From JAKJGA01 sp029554345 (GTDB lineage: Bacteria; Spirochaetota; UBA4802; JAFGJZ01), in the NCBI GenBank assembly GCA_035395685.1, contig DAOPBR010000018.1:1-48404 (forward strand): a stretch of 48,404 bases of DNA, in the 5' to 3' direction. The notes below the pieces were generated by a model, which was not told the origin of the DNA, made no database searches, and worked only from the letters and a program-made list of their open reading frames with translations. Positions 1 through 8,532 of this stretch are shown one piece after another (positions within the stretch are counted from its first letter, which is position 1; each line of letters begins with the position of its first letter). Both the position numbers and the translations under genes were made by a program.

Positions 1-68
1 GAATTGTGAAATTCAAGGATGTATATGGAGCTAAAACAATGGGACAGCAGTGATGCCGCTTTAATAAT

Positions 69-692
69 TCATTTACTTTGATTTTTTCTTTTCTGTTTCC
101 GTACAATTAATTTGATTATCAGAATAATACTTATAATGAATAATGCATATGGAAGGAGAAAAATAATTACCGGGACTATTGTCTGCAAACTGTATCCAAG
201 AGCGGTTTTAGCACTTTCGCATCCTGTAATGAAATATCCAACTAAATTTTTGTTTTTAGTAACATTTAAATATATTTCCGAATAAACAATATTCTTATCG
301 ATGAGATTCTTTTTCTCTGCATCTTTTTTATATGAGTTAACATCAAACTCTGAGACTCTCATATTAATATGATCAATAGTATACACTTCTTTGAGCCATT
401 CAATCATAGTCAAAAAATTCTTTGAAGGCAGAAGAATCGTCATATTGCCGTTTTCATCGGATTTTCCCCTATTGCTCCATGATTCAGAAATAACCAAAGC
501 ATTAAAATCAGGCAGTTTTTTGTAAACACTGCTTCTCAATTCGTCCGGATTATTAAACTCAATATCTAAATATGCAGTTTTGGATAAATCTGCTCTAGAA
601 AAAAGGTCTTTATTTTGTGAATCGCTCTTTTCTCGGTTAGAGCATGAGAATAGAGTAAATAAAATCAAGAAAAGGCAGATGTATTTTGACAT
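69..692 (-). CDS. DUF4349-like membrane lipoprotein
   Basis: A 207-residue exported protein. The N-terminus is a lipoprotein signal (LFTLFSC, Cys near residue 17), so it is probably lipidated. The middle section resembles DUF4349: a stretch that could oppose two strands (NGNMTILLPSKNF), then a short helix and a YSEIYLNVTK strand, but without the long coiled coil of typical members. A hydrophobic segment near residues 173-197 followed by a Lys/Arg-rich tail should anchor the C-terminus in the inner membrane. An AAGGAG ribosome site lies 11 nt before the ATG. It is divergent from the exosortase operon, and nothing links the two functionally. The family call is by pattern only and could be wrong; the lipoprotein and membrane calls are firmer. 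Confidence 0.6.
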   Translation of the reverse strand: MSKYICLFLILFTLFSCSNREKSDSQNKDLFSRADLSKTAYLDIEFNNPDELRSSVYKKLPDFNALVISESWSNRGKSDENGNMTILLPSKNFLTMIEWLKEVYTIDHINMRVSEFDVNSYKKDAEKKNLIDKNIVYSEIYLNVTKNKNLVGYFITGCESAKTALGYSLQTIVPVIIFLLPYALFIISIILIIKLIVRKQKRKNQSK

Positions 693-914
693 TAGTATAT
701 AATCTCCTTTTAAGAAATAATGTAATAGTTAATGATTGTACGTAGATTTTTTTTAATTGTTTTTGCATAGACAAGTCAAGTTCAAAAAATCATAAAATTG
801 TTAACGAAACATCAATAGTCTTCATAGCCGTTTCACTCTCTTTTCATAGTTTTTTCACACTAATCTTTTGTTTTAATCCCGAAATTGATTTTCAGCAAAA
901 TTTCAGGAGGAGAA

Positions 915-1499
915 ATGAGAGGGGAAAATTCTATCTTGGATAATTTTCTATGGAAAGTTATTTGCATAATCAGAAATCTTTACCAAAGCAGAAAAATTAT
1001 ATCGGCGATATCCTTATTTTTTACTCTTAATACAATAGGTAAAATTTATACGGACATTGTTAGCAGTCTGTTTCTTGTACCGTCAGGAATTCTTTCTTCG
1101 GTTTATTTTATGTCTCCGATGACTGAAGAAGGCGGGTTTAATGTCATTCATACTTCTTTAGGAACAATTCGTCTAGTCGATTCGTGCAGCGGTTTCAGCT
1201 TCTTTGTCATAGCATTCACCATGATCTTATATCTGAGACTCAAAAAGCTTTCATTTATAGAAACGGTTTTATCCCAGATTCTTCTGGCTCTGCCTGTATG
1301 GATCATCTGCATTGCAGTAAATTCAATTCGAATCGTTTCCGCATTATACGCTTCGTCTTTTGCCGGAAAGTATATAAGCAGTTCGTTCCACTCTATCATT
1401 CACATGTCTGTCGGAATGATGATTTTTATTCCGGCATTGCTTCTTATTTATAAAATATACGGGAGAGTTTCAAATGAAAAAGAATATATCATTGATTGA
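915..1499 (+). CDS. Exosortase (XrtK/XrtN-like), single-target type
   Basis: A 194-residue multi-pass membrane protein of the exosortase/archaeosortase family, which cleaves and processes PEP-CTERM-type tails at the inner membrane. The family's catalytic triad is visible: Cys in VDSCSGFSF (residue 91), Arg in NSIRI (139) and His in FHSIIH (159 or 163). An upstream in-frame TTG at 885 exists. I chose the ATG at 915 because AGGAGG sits directly in front of it at 905-910. The gene overlaps the next one by 26 nt, and that protein ends in a PEP-CTERM-like signal, so this is probably a dedicated enzyme-substrate pair. It is shorter than proteobacterial EpsH-type enzymes, as expected for the compact single-target subfamilies. 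The subfamily (K or N) is inferred from the partner and was not tested. Confidence 0.85.
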   Translation: MRGENSILDNFLWKVICIIRNLYQSRKIISAISLFFTLNTIGKIYTDIVSSLFLVPSGILSSVYFMSPMTEEGGFNVIHTSLGTIRLVDSCSGFSFFVIAFTMILYLRLKKLSFIETVLSQILLALPVWIICIAVNSIRIVSALYASSFAGKYISSSFHSIIHMSVGMMIFIPALLLIYKIYGRVSNEKEYIID

Positions 1500-4389
1500 T
1501 TTAAAAAGATTTATTTCGGGAAAATTGTTTGCGGCAGTATTTCTTTTACTTCCGCAATTATTCCTTTTTGCAGTAAATGCAAATTCATTTTATGTGTCAT
1601 CAAAAAATGAATTCTCTAGTTTAAATGTCAAAGTTATTGTTGTAAGTTTTCTTTTGCAGTTTCTGCCGTTTCTGTTTGCTTCAATTATTTTCAGAGAATC
1701 AGTATTAAAGAAAGAGAGAAAATCTTATGTTCCGGTTGCTTTAAACGTATTACTTTTATTATCAGCCTGTACTTTTATGGCGTTCTATTATCTTGAGATT
1801 TATGAGATAATAGGCAGAGTTTCTTCCAAACTTATAATTGAAGAGCATCTGTTATATCTTCAGTTTGCATGTATGGCTTCTGCCGTAATTTTTCCCCTGT
1901 TGTCAGTATCGATGTGGAGAATAGAAAAAAGTTCGGTTAAGGAAATTGTTGTCGTATCGATATCCGGAATTCTTTTCCCTTTGTTCTGGTTTGGAGTTTT
2001 AGGAGTTCTTTCGGCATTTTTCGGAATATTTTATTCTTCGTTTTCTAAACTGATAGGCATAAGTTTCTTTTTTATATTCTGTGTGTGTTCACTTTCTTCA
2101 TTAATTGTTTTCGTGCGTATTTTTTCATTTGTAGTAATGAAGACAGAAAAGTACAAACTGCAAAGAAATATCATTGTAGGAATAGTTGCAGGATTCTTTC
2201 TGCCGTTTGCCGGACTTCTGTTGAATCTAATAATTCCTTTTCCCGGCAATTTTCAATATCCCGGAATATATCTGCTGACATTCATTAACGCGTTAGCAGT
2301 TTCAATTCCTGAAACTGCAAATAAAAAATTCAACATCTGTTTATCTGCAGTAAGAGTTGCTCTTCTTCCGTTTGTAGTGTATTTCTTTATAATACTTGCT
2401 CCTGCCATTCCATTTTCTTTTCTTCTAATTCTTTTGTTCGGAATAGGAATTGTTATACTTGCTCCGTCATTTCTTCTCATAATTCATATCTCAAAATTAA
2501 CTAAAGACTTCCGTTTATATTCTCAAGTATTTGGAAAAATGAAGGCCACTGCTCTTGTGACTGGTTTAATTCTTGTTCTGCCGTCGTTTTATGCGGCAAA
2601 AAAATATATTGAATATAAAGTTCTTCAGAATGCTTCTCAATATGTTCTGAACGAAAAGTCGGATGAAGAATTGAAGTATCCTTTGTTTATGGTAAAGGAT
2701 TCATTATCAAATATGTACCGGGATAAAACAGGTAAAGGGCTTCCTGTTCTTTCTTCAATTGCGGTACAGGTTTCAAAAAAAACTCTGCCTCAAAACAGAA
2801 TGGATGAAATGTTCGAAGTTTTTTACGGAGATTCTGCTTACAATGTTTTAGAAAATATAAAGGGAATAACCGATTTTGCTGTTTTCGGAAGCCGTGCGTA
2901 TAATGTCAGGGATTCCTTGATTGTTAACAAAGAGAAAATACTTTCTGATGCTTTAATAGAATCCGTAGATGAAGTATTTTCTTCTGTTGAAGGAAGTACT
3001 GAAAAACATTCAGTAAAAATAAAAATGAAAGAATTAACAGGAGCATCCCGCAATGACGGTTTTCGCGGAAAAATTATAATTCCGGACGGTGTTTTTGTGT
3101 CAGGACTTAAACTTAAAATCGGAGATAAATTCGAACAGGGAAGAATTTATGAAAAGACAAGTGCCGTCTGGGTCTTTAATGAAATTAAAAGACGCGCACA
3201 GGATCCGGCAGTAATTTATTATCTTTCTGATAATGAATTGAGATTTGATGTTTTTCCTTTTCGGGAGAATGAAAAAAGAGAGTGTATATTAGAATTTATC
3301 TGCCCAAAAGGTTCATTTTCGAAGATTAAATTTCTATGCCAGACGGGAACTTCAGATAATCATTTTTTGCAGGAAGAAACGGTCAAATTAAACTCAACAT
3401 CAGAATCTAAACTTCTTAAAACTGAAAACGATTACGGGTCTGTATTTTATATTCCGGAATCAATTGCGAAAAATATCAAAATTAAAAACCGCAAACCTGT
3501 TCTTTATATAATTGCGGATATATCAAAAGATTCAACCATAACTAAACATGATATTATTTCGACGGCTGATTATGTTAAAAGGATTAACCCGGAAATTGAA
3601 TCCGCAAGTATCTGTTTTGTTAATTACATTGTAAATGAAGGAAAACAACTTTCAGTCAGCAGTTTGAAAGATGAAATAAAAGAAAAAGAATCATTTACTA
3701 AAAATGGAAAAAGAGGAGGTTTCTTTTATAAAAAAGCAGTTCATACGATTTCATCCAGATATGATTTATCAGAAAGCGAATACCCGGTTTTTGCGATAGT
3801 TACTCCCTCAACTGAAGAAATTTTATCGGAGTATGAAAGCATTTCAGCCATGCTTCAGCCTGATGCAAAAGGTTTTTATCTCACATCCAATGGAATGATC
3901 TTTATTTCTGAAATCGAGAAATCATCTAAGGGAGTTCGCCATGTATTATTCGGAAATGGAGTGAGTTCAGTCTTTCCAGGTGATGATTCAATAATATATT
4001 TCGCTGAAAAAAATGCATTAGATTCTATTTCCTATACTGATACAAAAGGAAATTTCCGTAAATTATATGCTGAAAAAGCAGAAGGAATAATAAAAACAGC
4101 ATTCGATCTTTATTGCGAAGATAAAATAAAAGGAAATTCTGACGGAGAAGTTTTCAAAAGTCTTATTGAAAGTTCAAGAAAATCCGGAATTATCACTTCA
4201 AGCACTTCTTACATTGTGGTTGAAAATGATACTCAATGGAAGGAACTCGAAAATAAAGAAAAAGAAATTCTTGATAATGAGTATGCCGAAACGTATAATT
4301 CTCCTGAACCGGGAGCTTTAGCCCTAATTTCTGTTCTTGTTATTGTTCTTGGTCTGATGAAACTTAAACGGAGAAGATTAGAGCAGTAA
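1474..4389 (+). CDS. Multi-pass VIT-domain protein with PEP-CTERM-like sorting tail
   Basis: A 971-residue protein. Residues about 15-375 contain roughly ten hydrophobic segments. Residues about 505-612 match a VIT (inter-alpha-trypsin) domain: VSGLKLKIGDKFEQGRIYEK, then EIKRRAQDP, then LRFDVFPFRENEKRECILEF. A region of alternating strands and helices follows, where a VWA-like domain would be expected, but I see no clear MIDAS motif. The last 30 residues (from about 942) read SPEPGALAL, a hydrophobic helix, then KLKRRR: the tripartite PEP-CTERM layout. The start codon overlaps the exosortase gene by 26 nt. This composition corresponds to what I recall of MSEP-CTERM and XrtN-system VIT proteins, each encoded next to its own exosortase. 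The function of these proteins is unknown; the sorting-target role is inferred from the tail and the neighbour. Confidence 0.85.
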   Translation: MKKNISLIDLKRFISGKLFAAVFLLLPQLFLFAVNANSFYVSSKNEFSSLNVKVIVVSFLLQFLPFLFASIIFRESVLKKERKSYVPVALNVLLLLSACTFMAFYYLEIYEIIGRVSSKLIIEEHLLYLQFACMASAVIFPLLSVSMWRIEKSSVKEIVVVSISGILFPLFWFGVLGVLSAFFGIFYSSFSKLIGISFFFIFCVCSLSSLIVFVRIFSFVVMKTEKYKLQRNIIVGIVAGFFLPFAGLLLNLIIPFPGNFQYPGIYLLTFINALAVSIPETANKKFNICLSAVRVALLPFVVYFFIILAPAIPFSFLLILLFGIGIVILAPSFLLIIHISKLTKDFRLYSQVFGKMKATALVTGLILVLPSFYAAKKYIEYKVLQNASQYVLNEKSDEELKYPLFMVKDSLSNMYRDKTGKGLPVLSSIAVQVSKKTLPQNRMDEMFEVFYGDSAYNVLENIKGITDFAVFGSRAYNVRDSLIVNKEKILSDALIESVDEVFSSVEGSTEKHSVKIKMKELTGASRNDGFRGKIIIPDGVFVSGLKLKIGDKFEQGRIYEKTSAVWVFNEIKRRAQDPAVIYYLSDNELRFDVFPFRENEKRECILEFICPKGSFSKIKFLCQTGTSDNHFLQEETVKLNSTSESKLLKTENDYGSVFYIPESIAKNIKIKNRKPVLYIIADISKDSTITKHDIISTADYVKRINPEIESASICFVNYIVNEGKQLSVSSLKDEIKEKESFTKNGKRGGFFYKKAVHTISSRYDLSESEYPVFAIVTPSTEEILSEYESISAMLQPDAKGFYLTSNGMIFISEIEKSSKGVRHVLFGNGVSSVFPGDDSIIYFAEKNALDSISYTDTKGNFRKLYAEKAEGIIKTAFDLYCEDKIKGNSDGEVFKSLIESSRKSGIITSSTSYIVVENDTQWKELENKEKEILDNEYAETYNSPEPGALALISVLVIVLGLMKLKRRRLEQ

Positions 4390-4451
4390 TCTTAACGCGC
4401 TGTCTTCTCCCGGATTATTGCTGGACAAAGAATGCGGCGCATCTCTGATTG

Positions 4452-4554
4452 ACTTAACAATTGTAGCAATGGGGAAGTCCGTGAGAACCGGACACAGTCG
4501 CGCTACGGTAACGGGGATTAACCCCGGAGTCCGATTACCATACAATTGCCAAGT
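4452..4554 (+). promoter_or_regulatory. Cobalamin (B12) riboswitch upstream of metE
   Basis: The segment carries the conserved cobalamin riboswitch core: GGGGAAGTCCGTGAGAACCGG at 4471-4491 region, GTCGCGCTACGGTAA at 4497-4511, a CGGGG/CCCCG hairpin at 4512-4526, and the B12-box-like GGAGTCCGATTACC at 4526-4539. The outer helix pairs ACTTAACAATTGTA (4452-4465) with TACAATTGCCAAGT (4541-4554), 12 of 14 positions. The metE ribosome site starts about 20 nt further on, so the switch probably acts on translation or on early termination. The gene behind it encodes the B12-independent methionine synthase, a classic target that is turned off when cobalamin is present. I infer that the organism also imports or makes B12 and has MetH elsewhere. 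Confidence 0.85.
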
Positions 4555-4583
4555 TTTTGTCGCGTCAGCAAAAAGGAGGAAAG

Positions 4584-6845
4584 ATGCAGACTAAAAGGAT
4601 TAAATCCTTTGTGACGGGATTCCCGCGCATTGGAGAAAAACGCGAGCTTAAAAAAGCTCTGGAAGAATTCTGGGATAAAAAAACCGAATTCTCTTCACTC
4701 GAGGCAATTGCTTCACAGCTCAGAAAACGGCATTGGAATTATCAGAAAGATGCCGGAATCGATTTTATCAGCAGTAATGATTTCAGCTATTATGACCAGA
4801 TGCTCGACATGTGCGTTATGCTGAATGCTGTTCCTGAACGGTTTGCCGGCATTTCAAGCTCTCTCGAAAGATATTTTGCTATGGCAAGAGGGAACGAAAG
4901 TTCTACAGCTATGGAAATGACTAAGTGGCTCAATACAAACTACCACTACATCGTTCCGGAGCTTTCGGCAGAGACTGTCTTCCGCCTCAATCCGCAAAAA
5001 ATCATTTCCGAGTATACGGAAGCCAAATCAGCCGGAATCAAAACAAAAATCAATATCATCGGACCTTTGAGTTTTCTTGGTCTGGCAAAGACTACGGATG
5101 GTAGTGATAATTTCAAACTGCTCGAAAAGATTATTCCTCTTTACAAAGAGCTTATAATAAAACTTTCAGAGCTTGATGAAGAAGTATTTCTTCAGTTTGA
5201 TGAACCTCTTTCAGTAAAAGATCCTTCACAGGAATTTTTGTCTTTGATTAAACAGACTTATCAGGATATTAATTCTGTTTGCGCGAATGTTAAAATAATT
5301 CTTGTAACTTATTTTGATCACGCATCAGAAACTGTTGCGGTTTTGAAGGATGTTCCTTTATATGCGATTGGTCTTGATTTTGTTTACGGAAAAGAAAATC
5401 TAAACTGTCTCAGCGATTTGAACGGAAAAATACTCATTGCCGGTATTATTGACGGACGTAATATCTGGAAATCGGATTATTCTCATAATTATCTTTTGCT
5501 GAAAGAAATTGAAAAATATGTTCCGAAAGAAAATATAATAGTTTCAACAAGCTGTTCTCTTCTTCATGTTCCGTATTCTCTTGAGTATGAAGAAAAGCTT
5601 GATTCGCATATTAAAGAATGGATGTCATTCGCTAAAGAAAAGCTTAGAGAAGTATCAGATACTGCATCTATTTTTGATTATCCTGACTCGGATTCATCTA
5701 TATTGAAGCTGAAAACAAACGGTGACATTTTAAAATCAAAAATTGAGTTTCTTAAAAATACTTTAAGTACAGAATCGAATAAAGGCAAAGGTGAAAGATC
5801 CTTTACTTTTGATGAAAGAATATCAGCGCAGAAAAAAATTCTTAATCTGCCGGTTCTTCCAACAACAACTATAGGAAGCTTTCCTCAGACCGCTGAAATC
5901 AGAAAACTGAGAAATGATTATAAAGCAAAGAGAATCTCTCAGAAAGACTATGAAGAAGGAATAAAAAATTATATTTCTGAATGCGTAAAATTTCAGGAAG
6001 AAGCCGGACTTGATGTTCTTGTTCACGGTGAACCTGAGCGTAATGATATGGTTGAGTATTTCGGTGAACAGATGGAAGGTTTTGTTTTTACGCAAAACGG
6101 ATGGGTTCAGAGTTATGGAAGCAGATGCGTAAAACCACCGGTAATTTACGGAAACGTATCAAGACCAAGATCCATGACTGTGGATATTATTTCGTATGCG
6201 CAGAGCTGTACCAAAAAAGTAATGAAAGGAATGCTTACCGGTCCGGTCACGATATTAAACTGGTCATTCGTGCGGAATGATATTGATCGTTCAGCTGTTT
6301 GCTCTCAGATAGCTTCAGCAATATGCAGGGAAGTTTCTGATCTTCAGTCTGCCGGAATTAAAATTATTCAGGTTGATGAAGCTGCTTTTAAGGAAGGCTA
6401 TCCTCTTAGAAAAGAAAAAGTAAGTCTTTACGAAAAGTGGGCGGTTGAATCGTTTAAGCGTGCTGTCAGTTCTGCTGAAAAAGAAACGCAGATTCACACG
6501 CATATGTGCTATAGCGATTTCAACAGCATAATCGGTACTCTTGAAAAAATGGATGCCGACGTAATTACGATTGAGACTTCAAGAAGCGGAAACAAGCTCC
6601 TGAATGTTTTTGCGGAAAGAGGATACAAGAACGAAATCGGTCCCGGAGTTTATGATATTCATTCTCCGCGAATTCCTTTAAGGGAGGAGCTTGAACAGCA
6701 GATAAAAATGCTCATAAAAGTGATCCCTGCAGAAAGGCTCTGGATAAATCCGGATTGCGGTCTCAAGACGCGCAAATGGGAAGAGGTCAAACCGAGTCTG
6801 AAAAACATGGTAGATGCTGTTATGGAAATCAGAAAAACGCTATAA
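4584..6845 (+). CDS. metE: Cobalamin-independent methionine synthase
   Basis: A 753-residue cytoplasmic zinc enzyme that transfers the methyl group of 5-methyltetrahydropteroyl-triglutamate to homocysteine. The length is that of a full MetE with two barrels. The N-terminal half begins TGFPRIGEKRELK. The C-terminal catalytic half has PTTTIGSFPQT, HGEPERNDMVEYFG and the zinc-site motifs HTHMCYSDF and NPDCGLKTRKWEE. An in-frame TTG at 4557 was rejected: AAAGGAGGA sits just before the ATG at 4584. The gene stands alone between a cobalamin riboswitch and a strong terminator, so it is expected to be repressed by B12. No key residue appears to be missing. Confidence 0.97.
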   Translation: MQTKRIKSFVTGFPRIGEKRELKKALEEFWDKKTEFSSLEAIASQLRKRHWNYQKDAGIDFISSNDFSYYDQMLDMCVMLNAVPERFAGISSSLERYFAMARGNESSTAMEMTKWLNTNYHYIVPELSAETVFRLNPQKIISEYTEAKSAGIKTKINIIGPLSFLGLAKTTDGSDNFKLLEKIIPLYKELIIKLSELDEEVFLQFDEPLSVKDPSQEFLSLIKQTYQDINSVCANVKIILVTYFDHASETVAVLKDVPLYAIGLDFVYGKENLNCLSDLNGKILIAGIIDGRNIWKSDYSHNYLLLKEIEKYVPKENIIVSTSCSLLHVPYSLEYEEKLDSHIKEWMSFAKEKLREVSDTASIFDYPDSDSSILKLKTNGDILKSKIEFLKNTLSTESNKGKGERSFTFDERISAQKKILNLPVLPTTTIGSFPQTAEIRKLRNDYKAKRISQKDYEEGIKNYISECVKFQEEAGLDVLVHGEPERNDMVEYFGEQMEGFVFTQNGWVQSYGSRCVKPPVIYGNVSRPRSMTVDIISYAQSCTKKVMKGMLTGPVTILNWSFVRNDIDRSAVCSQIASAICREVSDLQSAGIKIIQVDEAAFKEGYPLRKEKVSLYEKWAVESFKRAVSSAEKETQIHTHMCYSDFNSIIGTLEKMDADVITIETSRSGNKLLNVFAERGYKNEIGPGVYDIHSPRIPLREELEQQIKMLIKVIPAERLWINPDCGLKTRKWEEVKPSLKNMVDAVMEIRKTL

Positions 6846-6848
6846 ACA

Positions 6849-6893
6849 AAACAGGACGGTTCAAAATGAGCCGTCCTGTTAAGCAATTTTTTT
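6849..6893 (+). terminator. Rho-independent terminator after metE
   Basis: AACAGGACGG (6850-6859) pairs with CCGTCCTGTT (6871-6880), and a T-rich run follows at 6887-6893. It begins 4 nt after the metE stop codon. Confidence 0.9.
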
Positions 6894-6900
6894 GAGTTAT

Positions 6901-6973
6901 CTGCCCTGCTAGGGGTCGAACCTAGACATTTCTGATCCAGAATCAGATGTGTTGCCAATTACACCACAGGGCA
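6901..6973 (-). tRNA. tRNA-Gln (anticodon CTG)
   Basis: Read on the minus strand this is a full cloverleaf. The acceptor arms are TGCCCTG and CAGGGCA, the D arm contains GTGTAATTGGCAACAC, and the anticodon stem TCTGA/TCAGA encloses the loop TTCTGGA with anticodon CTG. The T arm contains GGTTCGACCCC, and the discriminator base is G. CCA is not encoded. On the minus strand TTGACA (7011-7006) and TAAATT (6989-6984), 16 nt apart, form a good promoter that would start transcription a few bases before the mature 5' end. Confidence 0.95.
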
Positions 6974-6983
6974 ATTTGCCACC

Positions 6984-7011
6984 AATTTATGAACGGGGTA
7001 TTCTTTGTCAA
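6984..7011 (-). promoter_or_regulatory. Promoter of tRNA-Gln
   Basis: Minus-strand -35 TTGACA at 7011-7006 and -10 TAAATT at 6989-6984, with a 16-nt spacer. The predicted start is about 4 nt upstream of the tRNA. Confidence 0.65.
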
Positions 7012-7026
7012 GAATTATCCTGCAAA

Positions 7027-7491
7027 TTAATCAAGCCATTTGTTGATGCTGAAAATCTTGTCAATCGCGTCGCTTGTCCAGTTGCTGTTGGGGTGGTTTG
7101 TAACCAGCTCTGAAAAACTGGTTTTAGCGTTTCGGAGTCTCTCAGCGAGCAGTTTTCTGTTTCCGACGTTTATTTTCGGTCTTGTTTCACCGAAATATTC
7201 ATCAAAGGCCTGTTTCATTATTGAAAAACCAGTTTTGTAGATTGTGTATGACGGATCAATTTCAGTTTTTTCTTCAACGGCGGCGGTTGTTTCAGAGAAT
7301 GAATTTTTAAGAAAAGAATAAGCTTCATTAATGATCACCATCTTGGCGAGAGAGTCGGCGCCCGGATTTTTGTCAGGATGATTGAGTCTTGCAAGTGTTG
7401 CATACGCGGAACGGAGTTCATCTCTGGAATAATTTTCGGACAGCCCGAAAATGAACCGGTATTGTTTCAGTTTGTCATCACTGCTGTTCAT
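7027..7491 (-). CDS. J-domain (DnaJ-like) co-chaperone
   Basis: A 154-residue protein with a J domain at about residues 9-65. Its diagnostic HPD is present (LARLNHPDKNPGADS), followed by the helix IINEAYSFLKN. J domains stimulate the ATPase of DnaK-type chaperones. There is no Gly/Phe region, zinc finger or substrate-binding C-terminus, so this is a stand-alone (type III) J protein. The C-terminal 80 residues are not recognisable. It is divergent from the gene at 7551, and the two share a palindromic -35 region. The start has no clear Shine-Dalgarno, and a TTGACT/TCTGAT promoter ends 6 nt before the ATG, which points to a leaderless message. Confidence 0.85.
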   Translation of the reverse strand: MNSSDDKLKQYRFIFGLSENYSRDELRSAYATLARLNHPDKNPGADSLAKMVIINEAYSFLKNSFSETTAAVEEKTEIDPSYTIYKTGFSIMKQAFDEYFGETRPKINVGNRKLLAERLRNAKTSFSELVTNHPNSNWTSDAIDKIFSINKWLD

Positions 7492-7511
7492 AAGCTTATC
7501 AGATAAGTTCT

Positions 7512-7550
7512 ATTTTTTTGAGTCAAGGTTAAAAAAGCTTTGAAAAAAAC
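7512..7550. promoter_or_regulatory. Divergent promoter region with shared palindromic -35
   Basis: TTGAGTCAA at 7518-7526 supplies TTGAGT on the plus strand and TTGACT on the minus strand. The minus hexamer begins 35 nt from the ATG of the J-domain gene, with TCTGAT as its -10. The plus hexamer begins 33 nt from the ATG at 7551, but its -10 (TGAAAA) is poor. Confidence 0.45.
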
Positions 7551-8531
7551 ATGTTGCTGGACTATTATAAATGTTCTATCGAGGAGAGCATGGGCGGTAT
7601 AAAAACATTTTATGTGTCTTGTATTATAATATCATTTTTTCTGTTTTCTTTTATTTTTGCTCTTTCAACTGCTATTTTATATTTTACGGGGTCAATGCAG
7701 AATTTTATATTTCATGCCGGTTTTTATGAAATATTATATCTCGTAGGAGCATTCTTTCTTTTTACATTATTTTTCATTACAAAGGTAAAAAAAAATACTA
7801 CAAAGGATTTTAATACATTAAACAAGCGTTCTGTTAATTACGGAATGTTCATCGCAAGTGCTGGATTATACTCTCTTGCAGTTTTTCTGATTGATGGAAT
7901 TTCTTCAAGCAGCATAGAACGGCCTGTACAGATACCTCTTTATATTGCTGTAGGTTTCGTATTTTCCTTTGCATCATACCATTATCTCAAGTCGTCAATT
8001 TGCATATTTATGAATAATATCATTATAAATTATCATCTGTCTCTCAAGGGATTGTCTGATACGATTAAGAGCAGTGCAGTCATTTATTCCAATGCTCAAT
8101 TGGTATTGAATTACTGCAAACGGTTTGATCTTAATCTTTCTTTATTTGCGGTAAAAATCGGAAAAATTAAACTTAAAAAAGGGACATTTTCTGCTGCAGA
8201 TAAGGACATATCAAAGAAAGTATCTTTTCTTCTTGCAGATATTTCGCGAAATTATGAGCCATGGTATTTTGATAAATCCGGAGATATTCTTTTTTCTTTT
8301 TTGCAGGTTAAAAACAAGACAGATTATCAGATTGCATCAAAACGCTATTCGTCGGCTCTTTCAGAAAATAAATTCTTATATGATACCGAAGATTATACTG
8401 CCGAGATTTATTTTGCGGGAGAATTATTCACTTCAGGGGAACTGAATTTTCCTATATATGAAAATGCTGCAAAAGATTATCTTAAAAATGCCATAACAGG
8501 AATTTCGACTCAATTGAAGAGAATAAGATAA
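7551..8531 (+). CDS. Four-helix membrane protein with degenerate GGDEF-like tail
   Basis: A 326-residue protein. I see hydrophobic segments at about residues 22-46, 57-76, 97-113 and 126-145, then a cytoplasmic domain from about 180. That domain follows the GGDEF layout: an NLSLFAVKIGKIKL strand where a family member has its first strand, a helix, then WYFDKSGDILFSFLQ at the place of the GGDEF loop, then a helix. The GGDEF signature and metal ligands are absent, so it is unlikely to make cyclic-di-GMP. The gene ends 1 nt before the TPR gene at 8533, so they are probably co-transcribed. The GGDEF relation is a pattern-level inference; otherwise the protein is unrecognised. Confidence 0.6.
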   Translation: MLLDYYKCSIEESMGGIKTFYVSCIIISFFLFSFIFALSTAILYFTGSMQNFIFHAGFYEILYLVGAFFLFTLFFITKVKKNTTKDFNTLNKRSVNYGMFIASAGLYSLAVFLIDGISSSSIERPVQIPLYIAVGFVFSFASYHYLKSSICIFMNNIIINYHLSLKGLSDTIKSSAVIYSNAQLVLNYCKRFDLNLSLFAVKIGKIKLKKGTFSAADKDISKKVSFLLADISRNYEPWYFDKSGDILFSFLQVKNKTDYQIASKRYSSALSENKFLYDTEDYTAEIYFAGELFTSGELNFPIYENAAKDYLKNAITGISTQLKRIR

Positions 8532-8532
8532 T

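Noticed and set aside
3..53. Possible 3' end of a plus-strand gene (frame ending VYGAKTMGQQ and stop)
   Set aside because: Only 16 codons are visible at the window edge, too few to separate from chance.
885..915. Upstream TTG start for the exosortase
   Set aside because: No ribosome site precedes it, and AGGAGG sits exactly before the ATG at 915.
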